From: Betaproteobacteria bacterium
GTDB taxonomy: Bacteria > Pseudomonadota > Gammaproteobacteria > Burkholderiales > CAIKXV01
Length of the DNA: 45,982 bases
Reading direction: 5' to 3'
Assembly: GCA_947458835.1 (NCBI GenBank)
Contig: CANHBC010000004.1
Location: 1-45,982, forward strand
The notes under the pieces were generated by a model. The model ran no database searches. It was not told the DNA's origin and saw only the letters and a program-made list of their open reading frames with translations. Of this stretch, positions 35,645 through 43,782 are shown piece by piece. Position numbers and translations under genes: made by a program. How positions within the stretch are numbered: position 1 is the stretch's first letter; every line of letters begins with the position of its first letter.

Positions 35645-36813
35645 GACGTCTTCTCCGCCGAAAGCGTCACTCCCTCGGCCAGCGCCCCGCGCACGGCATC
35701 GATCGCGCGCGGCAGGTCCCGCTCTACCGTGACCCCGCGGGCACCGAGCACCTCCACCGCCTCATCGAAACCCGGCCCGGCCAGCCGGGCGACCACGGGT
35801 ACCCGGAAGGCAGGCACGGCGTCTAGCGCACGCACGAGCAGCCGCGAGAACTCACCCAGGTGGGTGATGCCGGCGAAGATGTTGACCAGCAGGACCCGCA
35901 CGCCACGGCCCTCGCCCATCCAGCCAAGCACATCGACCAGCCGCTGCGGGTCGCCGCGCAGGCCGCCAGTACGCACGTCGAGGAAGTTGTAAGGCCGCAG
36001 GCCCTGCGCACGCAGTTCGTCGATGAGCATCATGCTGAGCCCGGCACCGGTGGTGAGCAGGGCGATCTCACCGCCAGGATCGACCACGACGTAGTCGCAG
36101 CCGTGTTTCCACTTGCGCGCGGCCTCCGGGTAGCGAGAGGCTGCCTGCTCGACCAGCGCCGCCAGCGCAGGCTGCCGGTACAGCGCATTGTCGTCGGTGA
36201 CCAGTTTCGCGTCGGCGGCCACCCAGCGCGTCGGTGCACCCTCGGGCAGCACGAACAGCGGGTTGACCTCGACCAGTTGTGCGTCCAGCGCAAGGAACGC
36301 GGCGGCCAGCCGCGTGCCCGCCTCGGCCGCCGCAGCCCGGTTGCCGGGTGCCAGCCGCTGCGCCGCCCGCTGCACCGCCGCGGCAAGCGCAACGGCCTCG
36401 GGCTCCGCGCATTCGCGCACCAGCGCAGCCGGCGCGACGGACTCGATGTCTACACCGCCGAGGTCCGACATCAGCACCTGGACACGGGCCTGCCCCGCGT
36501 CGAGCGCGAGCGACACGTACACCTCGGTTGCACCGACGATCGCCTGCTCGATCCGGCAGCCAGCGACCGGCGCGCCGGCCAGCGGCACGGCAGCCAGCGA
36601 GCCCGCCACCTGCAACGCCTCGACCGCATCCGCGGCGCGCCGGATGCCGCCCGCCTTTCCTCGGCCGCCACCGGCGACCTGGGCCTTGACGATCAGCGGC
36701 CCGCCGGGGATCGTGCCTTCGAGCACGCCGTCGGCGCGCAGCAGGCATCCCTCCGGCACCGCCACGCCGAAACCGGCGAGCAGCGCCTTCGCGTCGTGTT
36801 CGAACAGGAACAC
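35641..36813 (-). CDS. Succinyl-CoA synthetase-like acid-CoA ligase, beta subunit
   Basis: 390-aa ATP-grasp protein resembling SucC/MtkA. The N-terminus LFEHDAKALLAGFGVAVPEG is typical; PLIVKAQVAGGGRGKAGGI, LVEVNPLFVLPEG and the CoA-ligase segment NFLDVRTGGLRGDPQRLVDVL followed by LLVNIFAGITHLGEFSRLLV complete the fold. In canonical SucC the last region reads NIFGGI, here NIFAGI. The start is GTG 36813 with GGAGGAC upstream. It follows the aldolase gene by 18 nt and overlaps the alpha-subunit gene. Confidence 0.88.
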   Translation of the reverse strand: MFLFEHDAKALLAGFGVAVPEGCLLRADGVLEGTIPGGPLIVKAQVAGGGRGKAGGIRRAADAVEALQVAGSLAAVPLAGAPVAGCRIEQAIVGATEVYVSLALDAGQARVQVLMSDLGGVDIESVAPAALVRECAEPEAVALAAAVQRAAQRLAPGNRAAAAEAGTRLAAAFLALDAQLVEVNPLFVLPEGAPTRWVAADAKLVTDDNALYRQPALAALVEQAASRYPEAARKWKHGCDYVVVDPGGEIALLTTGAGLSMMLIDELRAQGLRPYNFLDVRTGGLRGDPQRLVDVLGWMGEGRGVRVLLVNIFAGITHLGEFSRLLVRALDAVPAFRVPVVARLAGPGFDEAVEVLGARGVTVERDLPRAIDAVRGALAEGVTLSAEKTS

Positions 36814-36831
36814 CAGTCCGTCCTCCGTGGG

Positions 36832-37635
36832 CTAGTAACCGCTGGCCGAAGGTCCGGAGAGCGGCTTCATCGGCGACCAGCCAGTCAGGCGGGCCACCTC
36901 GGCCTTGACGTAGTTCGACATCGCCACCCGGTCGGGGGCCAGCATCACCATGCCGAACCCCTGGTCGATGTAGCGCTGGCTGAACTTCGAGCTGTTCGTG
37001 TGGATGCCGGCCACCACGCCGTGCTTGCGGCAGCACGCGAGGATCCGGTTGACGGTCTCGACGTGGCGCGGCTCGTCGTTGTCCATCACCGGCGGAAGGC
37101 CGAGCGCGAGCGCGAGGTCGGTCGGCCCGATGTAGGCTGCATCGACGCCCGGCGTCGAGATGATCTCGTCCATCTTCTCGATGCCTTCAGGCGTCTCGAT
37201 CATCACCACGCAGGCGACTTCCTCGTCCGCATGCTTCTGGTAGTCGGGCCCCGCGGAGTACAGCACACGGTTCGGGCCGTTGCTGCGCATGCCGCGCGGC
37301 GGGTAGCGGCAGGCCGCCACCGCCCGCTCGGCTTCGGCACGGTTGCTCACCATCGGGACGATCACACCCCAGGCGCCGGCGTCCAGCACCTTCATGATCA
37401 TCGACGGTTCGTTCCACGGTACCCGCACCAGCGGCGTCACCTCGGTGGTGGAGATCGCGGTGAGCATCGGCACCGCGTCGGAGTAGTCGATGCAGCCATG
37501 CTGCATGTCGACGCACAGCCAGTCGAGCCCGGTATGCGCCATCACCTCGGCAGCGAAACAGTGCGGAATGGACAGCCATCCACCCACCGCCGGCTTGCCC
37601 TCGCGCCACAGCTGCTTGATCCGGTTCCTGCGCAT
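36832..37635 (-). CDS. HpcH/HpaI-type class II aldolase
   Basis: 267 aa. Pyruvate-dependent aldolase family that cleaves 4-hydroxy-2-oxo acids to pyruvate plus an aldehyde. Conserved segments: GGWLSIPHCFAAEVMAHTGLDWLCVDMQHG (catalytic His), the metal-binding VVMIETPEGIEKMDEI (Glu), and YIGPTDLALALGLPP (Asp). It is the non-CoA type, not citrate lyase. The ATG at 37635 has AGGAGGGGAG upstream; the longer frame is dropped. It is the first gene of the minus-strand five-gene operon and divergent from the selenoprotein operon, with a 252-bp shared spacer. Confidence 0.9.
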   Translation of the reverse strand: MRRNRIKQLWREGKPAVGGWLSIPHCFAAEVMAHTGLDWLCVDMQHGCIDYSDAVPMLTAISTTEVTPLVRVPWNEPSMIMKVLDAGAWGVIVPMVSNRAEAERAVAACRYPPRGMRSNGPNRVLYSAGPDYQKHADEEVACVVMIETPEGIEKMDEIISTPGVDAAYIGPTDLALALGLPPVMDNDEPRHVETVNRILACCRKHGVVAGIHTNSSKFSQRYIDQGFGMVMLAPDRVAMSNYVKAEVARLTGWSPMKPLSGPSASGY

Positions 37636-37798
37636 CGTCTCCCCTCCTGTGGTGTGCCCTGCGCCGCGGTCTTGCGCGTGCGCCAAGGGCCGGAGTATAC
37701 GTCGCGCGGGCAAGCCCACCGAAGGCGCCAGGCCGGGGCGAGTCGCGCCGCCCGCGCGTGGCGAAAGACACCGGAGTACGGACCTGCCCCCGATGCAC

Positions 37799-37804
37799 TA
37801 AAAT
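37799..37804 (+). promoter_or_regulatory. Possible -10 box of the selenocysteine locus
   Basis: TAAAAT stands out in GC-rich DNA about 85 nt before the selenoprotein start, in the divergent spacer. No good -35 partner is visible at 16-18 bases. Confidence 0.3.
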
Positions 37805-37887
37805 CGATGGCTCGCTCCGGCGCAAACCGTGTACCGTGCCTTTCCGTCAGGCCGGTGCGCCCCGCATCATCTATCGAGGAGGTCAAC

Positions 37888-38664
37888 ATGGCCCAGGCAC
37901 AGCGCATCCGTTTCTTCACCAAGCCCGGCTGAACGAGCTGCCTCCGGACGAAAGAGTTTCTTTCGCGACTCGATATCGAATTCGACATCATCGATATCTT
38001 CAACGACCCGGCAGGGCTTGCTGAACTCACCGCGCTGGGTGCCAAGACCACCCCCGTTGTCGCCCGCGGCGACGAGTGGGTGCTCGGCCAGGTGATCCCC
38101 GAGGTAGCGAAGTTCCTCGGCCTGAAGTTCGACGGCGGGCCTGCGCTCACGCCGGCCGAACTGGTGCAGAAGGCCGAGGTGGTGCTGGCTGCCGCGCAGC
38201 GGTTCATCCCGCAACTGCCCCAGGAACGCTTCAACGACCTGCTGCCCATGTCCGGCCGCAAGCGGACCTACCGGGAACTCGCACACCACCTGGTACGCAT
38301 CCAGGAAGCCATGCTCGAGGCCGTACAGGGCATCGAGTTCACCATCGAGCAGCCGGTGAAGCCGCCGGAGGATTCGATCACCCGCCCGCAGCAGGTCGCC
38401 GACTACGCCGGCACGGTGCGCCAGCGGGTGCACGACTGGTGGGCTGGCCACGAGAAGACCGATCCGGCCGCGAAGCAGATCGTGCAGACCTACTTCGGCG
38501 AACAGCCGCTGTCGGTCCTGCTCGAGCGCTGCGCATGGCATTCCGCCCAGCACACCCGTCAACTGCAGCTCCTGCTCACCCGCATGAGCATCGAGCCGGC
38601 GGGTGCACTGACGGCGGAAGACCTGAAGGGGCTGCCACTGCCCGAGAAGGTCTGGGAAGACTAG
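37888..38664 (+). CDS. Selenoprotein: glutaredoxin-like domain (UxxC) fused to a DinB-like domain
   Basis: 258 residues, with the in-frame TGA at 37930-37932 read as selenocysteine 15. ATG 37888 has an AGGAGGT ribosome binding site. Residues 5-79 form a glutaredoxin-like fold: FFTKPG, then U15-T-S-C18, [19 protein letters not shown], the cis-proline segment TTPVV (P56) and a terminal helix. Residues about 88-230 resemble the DinB/thiol-transferase four-helix domain, with a candidate metal triad of H133 or H134 plus H218 and H222 (WHSAQH). The reading frame is identical before and after the TGA, and homology continues without a break. Family knowledge: DinB-type domains include thiol-dependent transferases. 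Inference: a selenol-based redox or transferase enzyme. Next gene selA starts 8 nt downstream. Automated calling would report only a truncated DinB protein from 38080. Confidence 0.9.
37930..37932 (+). other. UGA selenocysteine codon (recoding site)
   Basis: In-frame TGA at codon 15, at the first Cys position of a glutaredoxin CxxC motif, giving U-T-S-C. Coding sequence, homology and codon use continue in the same frame on both sides, and a hairpin with SECIS features follows. Confidence 0.9.
37933..37972 (+). promoter_or_regulatory. Bacterial SECIS element
   Basis: Immediately after the UGA: lower stem CGAG (37934-37937) with CTCG (37969-37972), internal loop, then a perfect 6-bp stem CGAAAG (37949-37954) with CTTTCG (37960-37965) and a 5-nt apical loop AGUUU. 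The loop GU lies 24-25 nt after the UGA, inside the 16-37 nt window known for SelB-bound bacterial SECIS elements. Confidence 0.82.
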
Positions 38665-38672
38665 CCCATGCC

Positions 38673-40058
38673 GTGAACGAGCCAGCCGCCGCAGTACTCC
38701 ACCCGCCATCGGTCGACCGGTTGCTTCGATCGGCCGATGGCCAGCGGCTGGTCGAACGGCATGGCCGTTCGCTCGCGCTCGAGGCCGTTCGCGATGGCCT
38801 CGAGCGGTTGCGGACCACAGCCGCGCCATTCGAGCACGAGGCATTCTTCGCATCCTGCGGCGCCCATCTTGAGCAGGACGCCCGCCCGGGCCTGCTGCCG
38901 GTGCTCAACCTCACGGGCACGGTGCTGCACACCAATCTCGGCCGTGCATGGGCCGCACCCGAGGCGATCGAGGCGGTCGCCGCGGTCATGGGACAGCCGT
39001 CCAACCTCGAGTTCGACCTCGGCAGCGGCCGCCGGGGCGAACGCGACAGCCATGTCGAGAAGCTGCTCTGCCGCATCACCGGCGCCGAGGCAGCCACGCT
39101 GGTGAACAACAACGCCGCTGCGGTGCTGCTGACGCTGACCGCACTGGCCGCGCGGCGCGAGGTGATCGTCTCGCGCGGCGAACTGATCGAGATCGGCGGC
39201 GCCTTCCGCATGCCCGACATCATGACCCGCGCGGGCTGCCGGCTGCGCGAGGTCGGCACCACCAACCGTACCCACGGACACGACTACGAAGAGGCGATCA
39301 GCCGCTCCACCGCCGCGCTGATGCGCGTGCACCCGAGCAACTACCAGGTCGAGGGCTTCACCGCCACCGTCGACACCCGCACCCTCGCCGGCATCGCGCA
39401 CGCGCACGACCTGCCGATGCTGGAGGACCTGGGCAGCGGGTCGCTGATCGACCTCGCCCCGTTCGGACTGCCTCACGAGCCCACGCCCCAGGAGGCACTG
39501 GCCGACGGCGCCGACGTGGTCACCTTCAGCGGCGACAAGCTGCTTGGCGGGCCGCAGGCCGGGCTGATTGTCGGACGCAAGGACCTCATTGACCGCATCC
39601 GGCGCTGCCCGCTCAAGCGGGCACTGCGCCTCGACAAGATGACCATCGCTGCGCTCGAGGCGACGCTGCGGCTTTACCTCGATCCGGACCGCCTGCGCCA
39701 GCGGCTTCCCGCGCTGCGCCTGCTCACCCGCCCGCGCGCCGAGATCCATGCCTGCGCGCTGCGCCTGCAGCCGGCGCTCGCCGCCGTGCTGGGGCCGCGC
39801 GCCACGGTCGAGGTCGTGGAATGTTCGAGCCAGATCGGCAGTGGCTCCCTGCCTGTCGACCGGCTGCCCTCGGCGGCACTGGCCATCCGCTTCACCGGGC
39901 GCGGCGGCGGTCTCGACCGTCTGGCGGCGCGGCTGCGCGCACTGCCCCGGCCGGTGATCGGGCGCATCCACGATCAGGCGCTGCTGCTCGACCTGCGCTG
40001 CCTCGAAGCCGACGGCGAAGCAGCGTTGCTGGCGCAGTTGCCGCAGCTGTCCGGGTGA
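38673..40058 (+). CDS. selA: L-seryl-tRNA(Sec) selenium transferase
   Basis: PLP enzyme (461 aa; Escherichia coli SelA is 463) that converts Ser-tRNA(Sec) to Sec-tRNA(Sec) using selenophosphate. Visible: N-terminal [38 protein letters not shown] (115-125), [19 protein letters not shown] and the PLP-lysine motif [15 protein letters not shown] (K289). The start is GTG 38673; the ATG five bases earlier is out of frame, and the long upstream extension overlaps the selenoprotein gene in another frame and is rejected. It lies 8 nt after the selenoprotein stop and 7 nt before selB, so one transcript is likely. The enzyme needs selenophosphate from SelD, which is not encoded in this window. Confidence 0.97.
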   Translation: MNEPAAAVLHPPSVDRLLRSADGQRLVERHGRSLALEAVRDGLERLRTTAAPFEHEAFFASCGAHLEQDARPGLLPVLNLTGTVLHTNLGRAWAAPEAIEAVAAVMGQPSNLEFDLGSGRRGERDSHVEKLLCRITGAEAATLVNNNAAAVLLTLTALAARREVIVSRGELIEIGGAFRMPDIMTRAGCRLREVGTTNRTHGHDYEEAISRSTAALMRVHPSNYQVEGFTATVDTRTLAGIAHAHDLPMLEDLGSGSLIDLAPFGLPHEPTPQEALADGADVVTFSGDKLLGGPQAGLIVGRKDLIDRIRRCPLKRALRLDKMTIAALEATLRLYLDPDRLRQRLPALRLLTRPRAEIHACALRLQPALAAVLGPRATVEVVECSSQIGSGSLPVDRLPSAALAIRFTGRGGGLDRLAARLRALPRPVIGRIHDQALLLDLRCLEADGEAALLAQLPQLSG

Positions 40059-40065
40059 GCACGCC

Positions 40066-42006
40066 ATGATCGTCGCTACCGCCGGACACATCGACCACGG
40101 CAAGACACTGCTGGTCCATCGCCTCACCGGGATCGATACCGACCGGCTGCCGGAGGAAAAGCGCCGCGGCATCTCGATCGACATCGGCTTCGCGCACCTG
40201 CGCCTGCCCGACGGCGGCAGCATCGGCTTCATCGACGTGCCCGGACACGAGCGCTTCGTGCGCAACATGCTGGCCGGCGTGTCGGGCATCGACTTCGTGC
40301 TGCTGGTGGTGGCCGCAGACGACGGCGTGATGCCGCAGACGCGAGAGCACCTGGCGATTCTCGACCTGCTGGGCGTTCGCGACGGGCTGCTCGTGGTGAC
40401 CAAGGCCGACCGTGTCCCGGCCGCCCGGGCCGAGGCGGTCATCGCCGAGGTCCGGGCGCTGGTCGCAGGCACCGCGCTGCAGGACGCCCCTGCGATGGCC
40501 GTGTCGGCGCTCGGCGGCGAAGGCATCGACGAACTGCGCAGCCGTCTGGTCACGGCACTCGGTGCACAGCGGCAACGGGCGGCAGACGGTCGCCATTTCC
40601 GGCTCGCGATCGACCGCTGCTTCACCGTCGCGGGCAGCGGCACCGTCGTCACCGGTACCATTTTCGCCGGCAGCGTCAAGGTCGGCGATTCGCTCTGCCT
40701 GTCCCCCTCCGGTGTCGCAGTCAGGGTACGCGGCCTCCAGGTGCAGGGCCGCAGCGTGGAGAAGGCCCGCGCCGGTGCACGCTGCGCGGTGAACCTGTCC
40801 GGGGCCGACCTGCAGAAGGACGCCATCGGACGCGGCGAGTGGCTGGTCGCCCCGCCGATCCACGCCCCCACCAGCCGTATCGACGTCCACCTGCGCGCGC
40901 TGGCCACCGAATCGCATGCACTGAAGCACTGGACCCCGGTGCACCTGCACCTGGGCACGGTCGACGTGACCGGGCGACTGTCGACGCGGCGCGACCTGTC
41001 GATCGCACCGGGCACCGCCGCGGTTGCGCAGGTCGTGCTCGACCAGCCGATCGGTGCGCTGGCCGGCGACCGGTTCATCGTCCGCGACTTCTCTGCGCAG
41101 CGCACCATCGGCGGCGGCCACGTGATCGACCCGTTCCCGCCGCCGCGTCGGCGCCGCGTCGCCGAGCGGCAACTCGAACTCACCGCACTCGACGGTGACG
41201 CACCGGCCGAGGTGCTGAGGGCCCTGCTGCCGCTGGCGGCCACCGGCGTCGATCTCGCGCTGTTCGAGCGACGCTTCAACCTCACGCCCGAGGCGGCGCG
41301 CGACCTCTACGCCGGGAGCGGCCTGGTGTCGCTCGGGCGCGACCTTCGCCTCGGCTTCGAGCCTGCTCGGCTGTCGGCGATGCGCGAGCGGCTGCTGACC
41401 GAGGTCCGGAACTTCCACGCAGCCTCTCCCCAGTCCACCGGCATCGAGCTGGGCCAGTTACAGAAGAACGCCGGGCTGTCGCTGCCGGACGAGACCCTGC
41501 AGGCGGTCCTGCGCGACGCCGTCCAGGCGCGCGCGCTCGAACTGGTCGGAGGCCTCGCGCGCGTGCCCGGCTTCGACGCGGCCGCCAACAGTGCCGACGA
41601 GGCAATGTGGAAGCGCGTTCGGCCGCTGCTGGCGAAGACGCCGAGCGCGCCGCCGCAGGTACGAGAGATCGCCGCGTCGCTCCGGCTCGACGAGAAGGCC
41701 CTGCAGGCGATGCTCCAGCGCCGGGTCAAGCGCGGTGAACTGGTGCGCATCGACCCGCAGCGGCTGTACCTGCGCCACGCGATCGTCGCGCTGGCGCGCG
41801 TGGCCGAAGCGACCGCGCAGGCAGCCCCTGGCGGGCAGTTCAACGCCGCCCAGTACCGTGACCGCGCGGGCATCGGACGCAGCCTCGCGATCCAGATCCT
41901 CGAGCATTTCGACAGCGCCGGCCTGACGCTGCGCGTCGGGGACGCCCGCAAGCTTCGGCGAAAGGTCGCCGACGTGTACCCGGAAGCCGCGGCGTCGGGC
42001 ACGTGA
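40066..42006 (+). CDS. selB: Selenocysteine-specific elongation factor SelB
   Basis: 646 aa. N-terminal EF-Tu-like G domain with P-loop GHIDHGKT (residues 7-14), [16 protein letters not shown] and TKADRVP; domains II and III follow ([44 protein letters not shown]). About residues 380-646 are the winged-helix repeats that bind the SECIS hairpin, including [14 protein letters not shown] and [25 protein letters not shown]. It brings Sec-tRNA(Sec) to ribosomes stalled at a UGA with a SECIS element. The ATG lies 7 nt after the selA stop; selC begins 17 nt after its stop. Confidence 0.97.
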   Translation: MIVATAGHIDHGKTLLVHRLTGIDTDRLPEEKRRGISIDIGFAHLRLPDGGSIGFIDVPGHERFVRNMLAGVSGIDFVLLVVAADDGVMPQTREHLAILDLLGVRDGLLVVTKADRVPAARAEAVIAEVRALVAGTALQDAPAMAVSALGGEGIDELRSRLVTALGAQRQRAADGRHFRLAIDRCFTVAGSGTVVTGTIFAGSVKVGDSLCLSPSGVAVRVRGLQVQGRSVEKARAGARCAVNLSGADLQKDAIGRGEWLVAPPIHAPTSRIDVHLRALATESHALKHWTPVHLHLGTVDVTGRLSTRRDLSIAPGTAAVAQVVLDQPIGALAGDRFIVRDFSAQRTIGGGHVIDPFPPPRRRRVAERQLELTALDGDAPAEVLRALLPLAATGVDLALFERRFNLTPEAARDLYAGSGLVSLGRDLRLGFEPARLSAMRERLLTEVRNFHAASPQSTGIELGQLQKNAGLSLPDETLQAVLRDAVQARALELVGGLARVPGFDAAANSADEAMWKRVRPLLAKTPSAPPQVREIAASLRLDEKALQAMLQRRVKRGELVRIDPQRLYLRHAIVALARVAEATAQAAPGGQFNAAQYRDRAGIGRSLAIQILEHFDSAGLTLRVGDARKLRRKVADVYPEAAASGT

Positions 42007-42023
42007 GATAATCCGCCCGCCAC

Positions 42024-42119
42024 GGAAGGGAAACGTCCCCGGTGGGACGGCCGGACTTCAAACCCGGTGAGGGCTGTGATCCAGTCCTCCGTGCGTTCGA
42101 CTCGCACTCTCTTCCGCCA
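42024..42119 (+). tRNA. selC: tRNA-Sec (TCA)
   Basis: 96-nt selenocysteine tRNA with all special features: 8-bp acceptor GGAAGGGA/TCTCTTCC plus 5-bp T-stem GTGCG/CGCAC (8+5 arrangement), 6-bp D-stem CGTCCC/GGGACG with a 4-nt loop, anticodon loop CTTCAAA (anticodon TCA), a long variable arm closed by GAGG/CCTC, discriminator G and encoded CCA. It lies 17 nt after selB, so it may be cut from the same transcript. Confidence 0.96.
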
Positions 42120-42160
42120 ACTGCCCGGGCACCGCGACCGGCGATCCGTGCAGATGCGGC

Positions 42161-42189
42161 TTGACATCGCAGGTCATCGTTCCTAATGT
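42161..42189 (+). promoter_or_regulatory. Promoter upstream of the HNH endonuclease gene
   Basis: A perfect TTGACA at 42161-42166 and TAATGT at 42184-42189, spaced by 17 bases. The expected transcription start (about 42196) is almost at the ATG at 42199, suggesting a leaderless or near-leaderless message. Confidence 0.6.
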
Positions 42190-42198
42190 TCTGGAACC

Positions 42199-42792
42199 AT
42201 GTCCACTTACGGTGCCAGCACCCGAGGGGAACCGCTGATCCTGGAGGTCGATCCGGCGGGCACGCCGCGCCGATGGCTGCTGCTGGAAGAGGCGATCACC
42301 TACCACGCGAAGCATCAGGTGGCGTGGTCGCTGGGCAGCATCGTGCGGACCTTCCACGGCGGCCTGTCGCGCACCACCGGGCAGCGGTCCGAACTGTCCA
42401 CGGCAAGCATCATCGCGATCAAGGGAGCCGGCGTGCGCCCCGGGGCCTTCGACCGGGAACCGACGCTGGTCAATGCCGCGCTATTCGTGCGCGACCGCCA
42501 GGTCTGCGCCTACTGCGCAACCCGGATACGCGAGCGCGAATTGTCCCGCGACCATATCGTGCCGCTGTCGCGCGGCGGCGAGGATCGCTGGATGAATGTG
42601 GTCACGGCGTGCCGCGCCTGCAACAGCAAGAAGGACAACCGCACGCCCGAGGCGGCGCGGATGCCACTGCTTTACCTGCCGTACGTACCCAACCGGCATG
42701 AACACATGATCCTGCAGAACCGTCGGATCCTCTCCGACCAGATGCAGTACCTGATGGCGCGCGTTCCCCGGCACAGCCGACTGCACGGCTGA
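42199..42792 (+). CDS. HNH endonuclease
   Basis: 197 aa. An N-terminal region of unknown fold precedes a classic HNH/zinc domain at about residues 99-150: CAYCATRIRERELSRDHIVPLSRGGEDRWMN followed by VVTACRACNSKKDNRTP. Cys pairs bind structural zinc, and the DH...N residues form the nuclease centre. Such stand-alone proteins are common in betaproteobacteria; their cellular role is not established. No Shine-Dalgarno precedes the ATG at 42199, consistent with the leaderless promoter geometry. It follows selC by 79 nt but has its own promoter, so a link to selenium use is not implied. Confidence 0.88.
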   Translation: MSTYGASTRGEPLILEVDPAGTPRRWLLLEEAITYHAKHQVAWSLGSIVRTFHGGLSRTTGQRSELSTASIIAIKGAGVRPGAFDREPTLVNAALFVRDRQVCAYCATRIRERELSRDHIVPLSRGGEDRWMNVVTACRACNSKKDNRTPEAARMPLLYLPYVPNRHEHMILQNRRILSDQMQYLMARVPRHSRLHG

Positions 42793-42809
42793 AGCCCGAC
42801 CGCCGGACT

Positions 42810-43625
42810 TCAGGTACCGTAGCGGACGTTGCTCCTGGCCTCCCGGATCGCGCAGAGCGCGCTGTAGCAGGCAAGCCAGGCGGTCTTGGGGTTCTCCGGG
42901 TCGGCCACATTCGCCAGCCGGATCGAGATGTCGCTCGCCTTGCCGCGGATCTCGATGAAGTGGGTGTTGCGCACCAGCGACGGATCCGCGACCACCTTCA
43001 GGCGCGTGCGGTCGAAGCCGATGCCGGCCAGCGCCAGCCCTGCCGCGATGTTCACGTTGGCCGGGAAGTGCCCTGCCCCTTCGCGCACCGGGCCGTCATA
43101 GAGCACCGTGGCCTCGCGCAGGCCGGCCAGGTCGATGCCCAGTCCCTCGACGTAGGGGATGCCCTTCCAGGCGATCGGCGGCTTGGTCACGGCGATCGAC
43201 GCCTCGTCGACCCCGGCCAGCGCCATCGTCTTCAGCCCGTCGAGACCGCAGATGCCACCGGAGGGCACATACAGCAGACCGCCAGAGGCGCGCGCAGCCG
43301 ACTCGAGCCGGCCGCGCAGTGCGTCATCGGCCAGTGCGCCACACGAGAGCACGACCAGCGCCAGCCCGCGCTGGAGCACCGCTTCGGCATGCAGGCGCAC
43401 CGCCTCATGGCCCGCGGCCTCGACCACCACGTCGGGCCGCGTGGCCAGCAGTGCGTCGAGATCGGTCACGAAGGCGCACCCGTTGGACTCCGCGAGAGGT
43501 CGTCCGCGCGAATCCATGCTCCTGCCCATCAGCGCCACGACCTGGACCGGGCCAAGCGTGCCGCGCTGCGTATGTTCGAGCGCGATGCGCGCGATGCTGC
43601 CTGCCCCGATGATCGCCACCCGCAT
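42810..43625 (-). CDS. nadX: L-aspartate dehydrogenase family protein
   Basis: 271 aa. N-terminal NAD(P)-binding fold MRVAIIGAGSIARIALEH, then VVVEAAGHEAVRLHAEAVLQRG, LYVPSGGICGLDGLKTMALAG and the C-terminal family hallmark HFPANVNIAAGLALAGIGFDRTRLKVVADP. The family oxidises L-aspartate to iminoaspartate, either for NAD synthesis or for aspartate catabolism. The ATG 43625 has AAGGAG upstream. It is divergent from a Bug-type binding protein and not next to nadA or nadC, so a catabolic role with a dedicated carboxylate receptor is plausible. Other substrate specificity is possible. Confidence 0.88.
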   Translation of the reverse strand: MRVAIIGAGSIARIALEHTQRGTLGPVQVVALMGRSMDSRGRPLAESNGCAFVTDLDALLATRPDVVVEAAGHEAVRLHAEAVLQRGLALVVLSCGALADDALRGRLESAARASGGLLYVPSGGICGLDGLKTMALAGVDEASIAVTKPPIAWKGIPYVEGLGIDLAGLREATVLYDGPVREGAGHFPANVNIAAGLALAGIGFDRTRLKVVADPSLVRNTHFIEIRGKASDISIRLANVADPENPKTAWLACYSALCAIREARSNVRYGT

Positions 43626-43782
43626 GTGTCTGCTCCTTGAAGCCGGCGCGCGCGCGGATACCCGAGCGGTCGCCGAAGGGCTGCAAGTGTGCCATGCTCC
43701 GCGCCGAACGAGGCGCGAGGTCGCCGCGCCTCGCACCACCGATCGAGACAGGGAGCGCATCAGCATGGCGGGAGGTCACGCG

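Noticed and set aside
34751-36813. TCA-cycle succinyl-CoA synthetase (sucCD)
   Set aside because: The pair is divergent at key motifs (NIFAGI) and lies in an operon with aldolase, acyl-CoA dehydrogenase and SDR genes rather than with TCA genes.
36832-37635. Malyl-CoA/citramalyl-CoA lyase of the serine cycle
   Set aside because: Although neighbours include a malate-CoA-ligase-like pair, the sequence is of the HpcH/HpaI class II 2-oxo acid aldolase type.
37930-37932. TGA as a nonsense mutation or pseudogene in a glutaredoxin-like gene
   Set aside because: The stop replaces precisely the redox Cys, the frame continues with intact homology, a SECIS-like hairpin follows, and selA-selB-selC are adjacent. 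Recoding explains all of this better.
38080-38664. Independent 194-residue DinB protein starting at 38080
   Set aside because: No ribosome binding site there, and the start lies inside the last part of the glutaredoxin domain. It is the C-terminal part of the selenoprotein.
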